Shown: positions 7,201 through 7,201 of the stretch, piece by piece | Layout: each line of letters starts with the position of its first letter | Numbering within the stretch: position 1 is the first letter of the stretch | Source of the DNA: Cyclobacteriaceae bacterium | GTDB lineage: Bacteria > Bacteroidota > Bacteroidia > Cytophagales > Cyclobacteriaceae | Assembly: GCA_015492915.1 (NCBI GenBank) | Contig: WGED01000631.1 | Coordinates: 1-7,201, forward strand | DNA length: 7,201 bases | Direction of reading: 5' to 3' | The notes under the pieces: model-generated | What the model saw: only the letters and a program-made list of their open reading frames with translations | Told to the model about the DNA's origin: nothing | Database searches by the model: none | Position numbers and translations under genes: made by a program

Positions 7201-7201
7201 C

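Noticed and set aside
1..7201. CRISPR array, tRNA/rRNA gene, insertion sequence or defence system
   Set aside because: No spaced repeat series, no tRNA- or rRNA-like sequence, and no transposase or nuclease motifs were seen in any frame.

Overview
The window is a classic Bacteroidota outer-membrane uptake locus. The gene set (ECF sigma factor, FecR-type anti-sigma factor, SusC-type TonB-dependent receptor, SusD-type lipoprotein) is essentially diagnostic of that phylum. So are the A/T-rich gene leaders without a clear Shine-Dalgarno sequence and the moderately low G+C. The exact lineage cannot be fixed from the sequence; a free-living or marine Cytophagales/Marinilabiliales-like member would fit but is only a guess. 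All clear genes lie on the + strand.

Layout. Bases 2-289 hold the 3' end of a sigma-70 family gene, with region 4 and its helix-turn-helix visible and the 5' part outside the window. A 138-bp gap (290-427) follows with two candidate hairpins. Next come the anti-sigma gene (428-1474, FecR/DUF4974), a 71-bp A/T-rich spacer, the SusC-like receptor with an N-terminal STN signalling domain (1546-5271), a 19-bp spacer, and the SusD-like lipoprotein (5291-7000). The unit closes with three in-frame stop codons and a strong intrinsic terminator (7056-7084). The last ~115 bp hold no convincing gene but contain a nested inverted repeat at the right edge.

How the parts work together (family knowledge plus inference). 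SusD caps SusC at the cell surface, and the pair binds and imports a ligand using TonB energy. When ligand is bound, the periplasmic STN domain of SusC is expected to contact the C-terminal part of FecR. FecR then releases or activates the ECF sigma factor, which transcribes the susCD genes. The window therefore encodes sensor, transducer, transcription factor and transporter for one substrate. The substrate is not revealed: no glycoside hydrolase, peptidase or other enzyme is present, and the terminator right after susD suggests the transcript ends there.

I did not find an undescribed system. The protein-coding content is a well-known arrangement. The less explained items are small non-coding structures: a dyad before fecR, a 9-bp direct repeat framing the fecR-susC spacer, and a nested inverted repeat at the right end.
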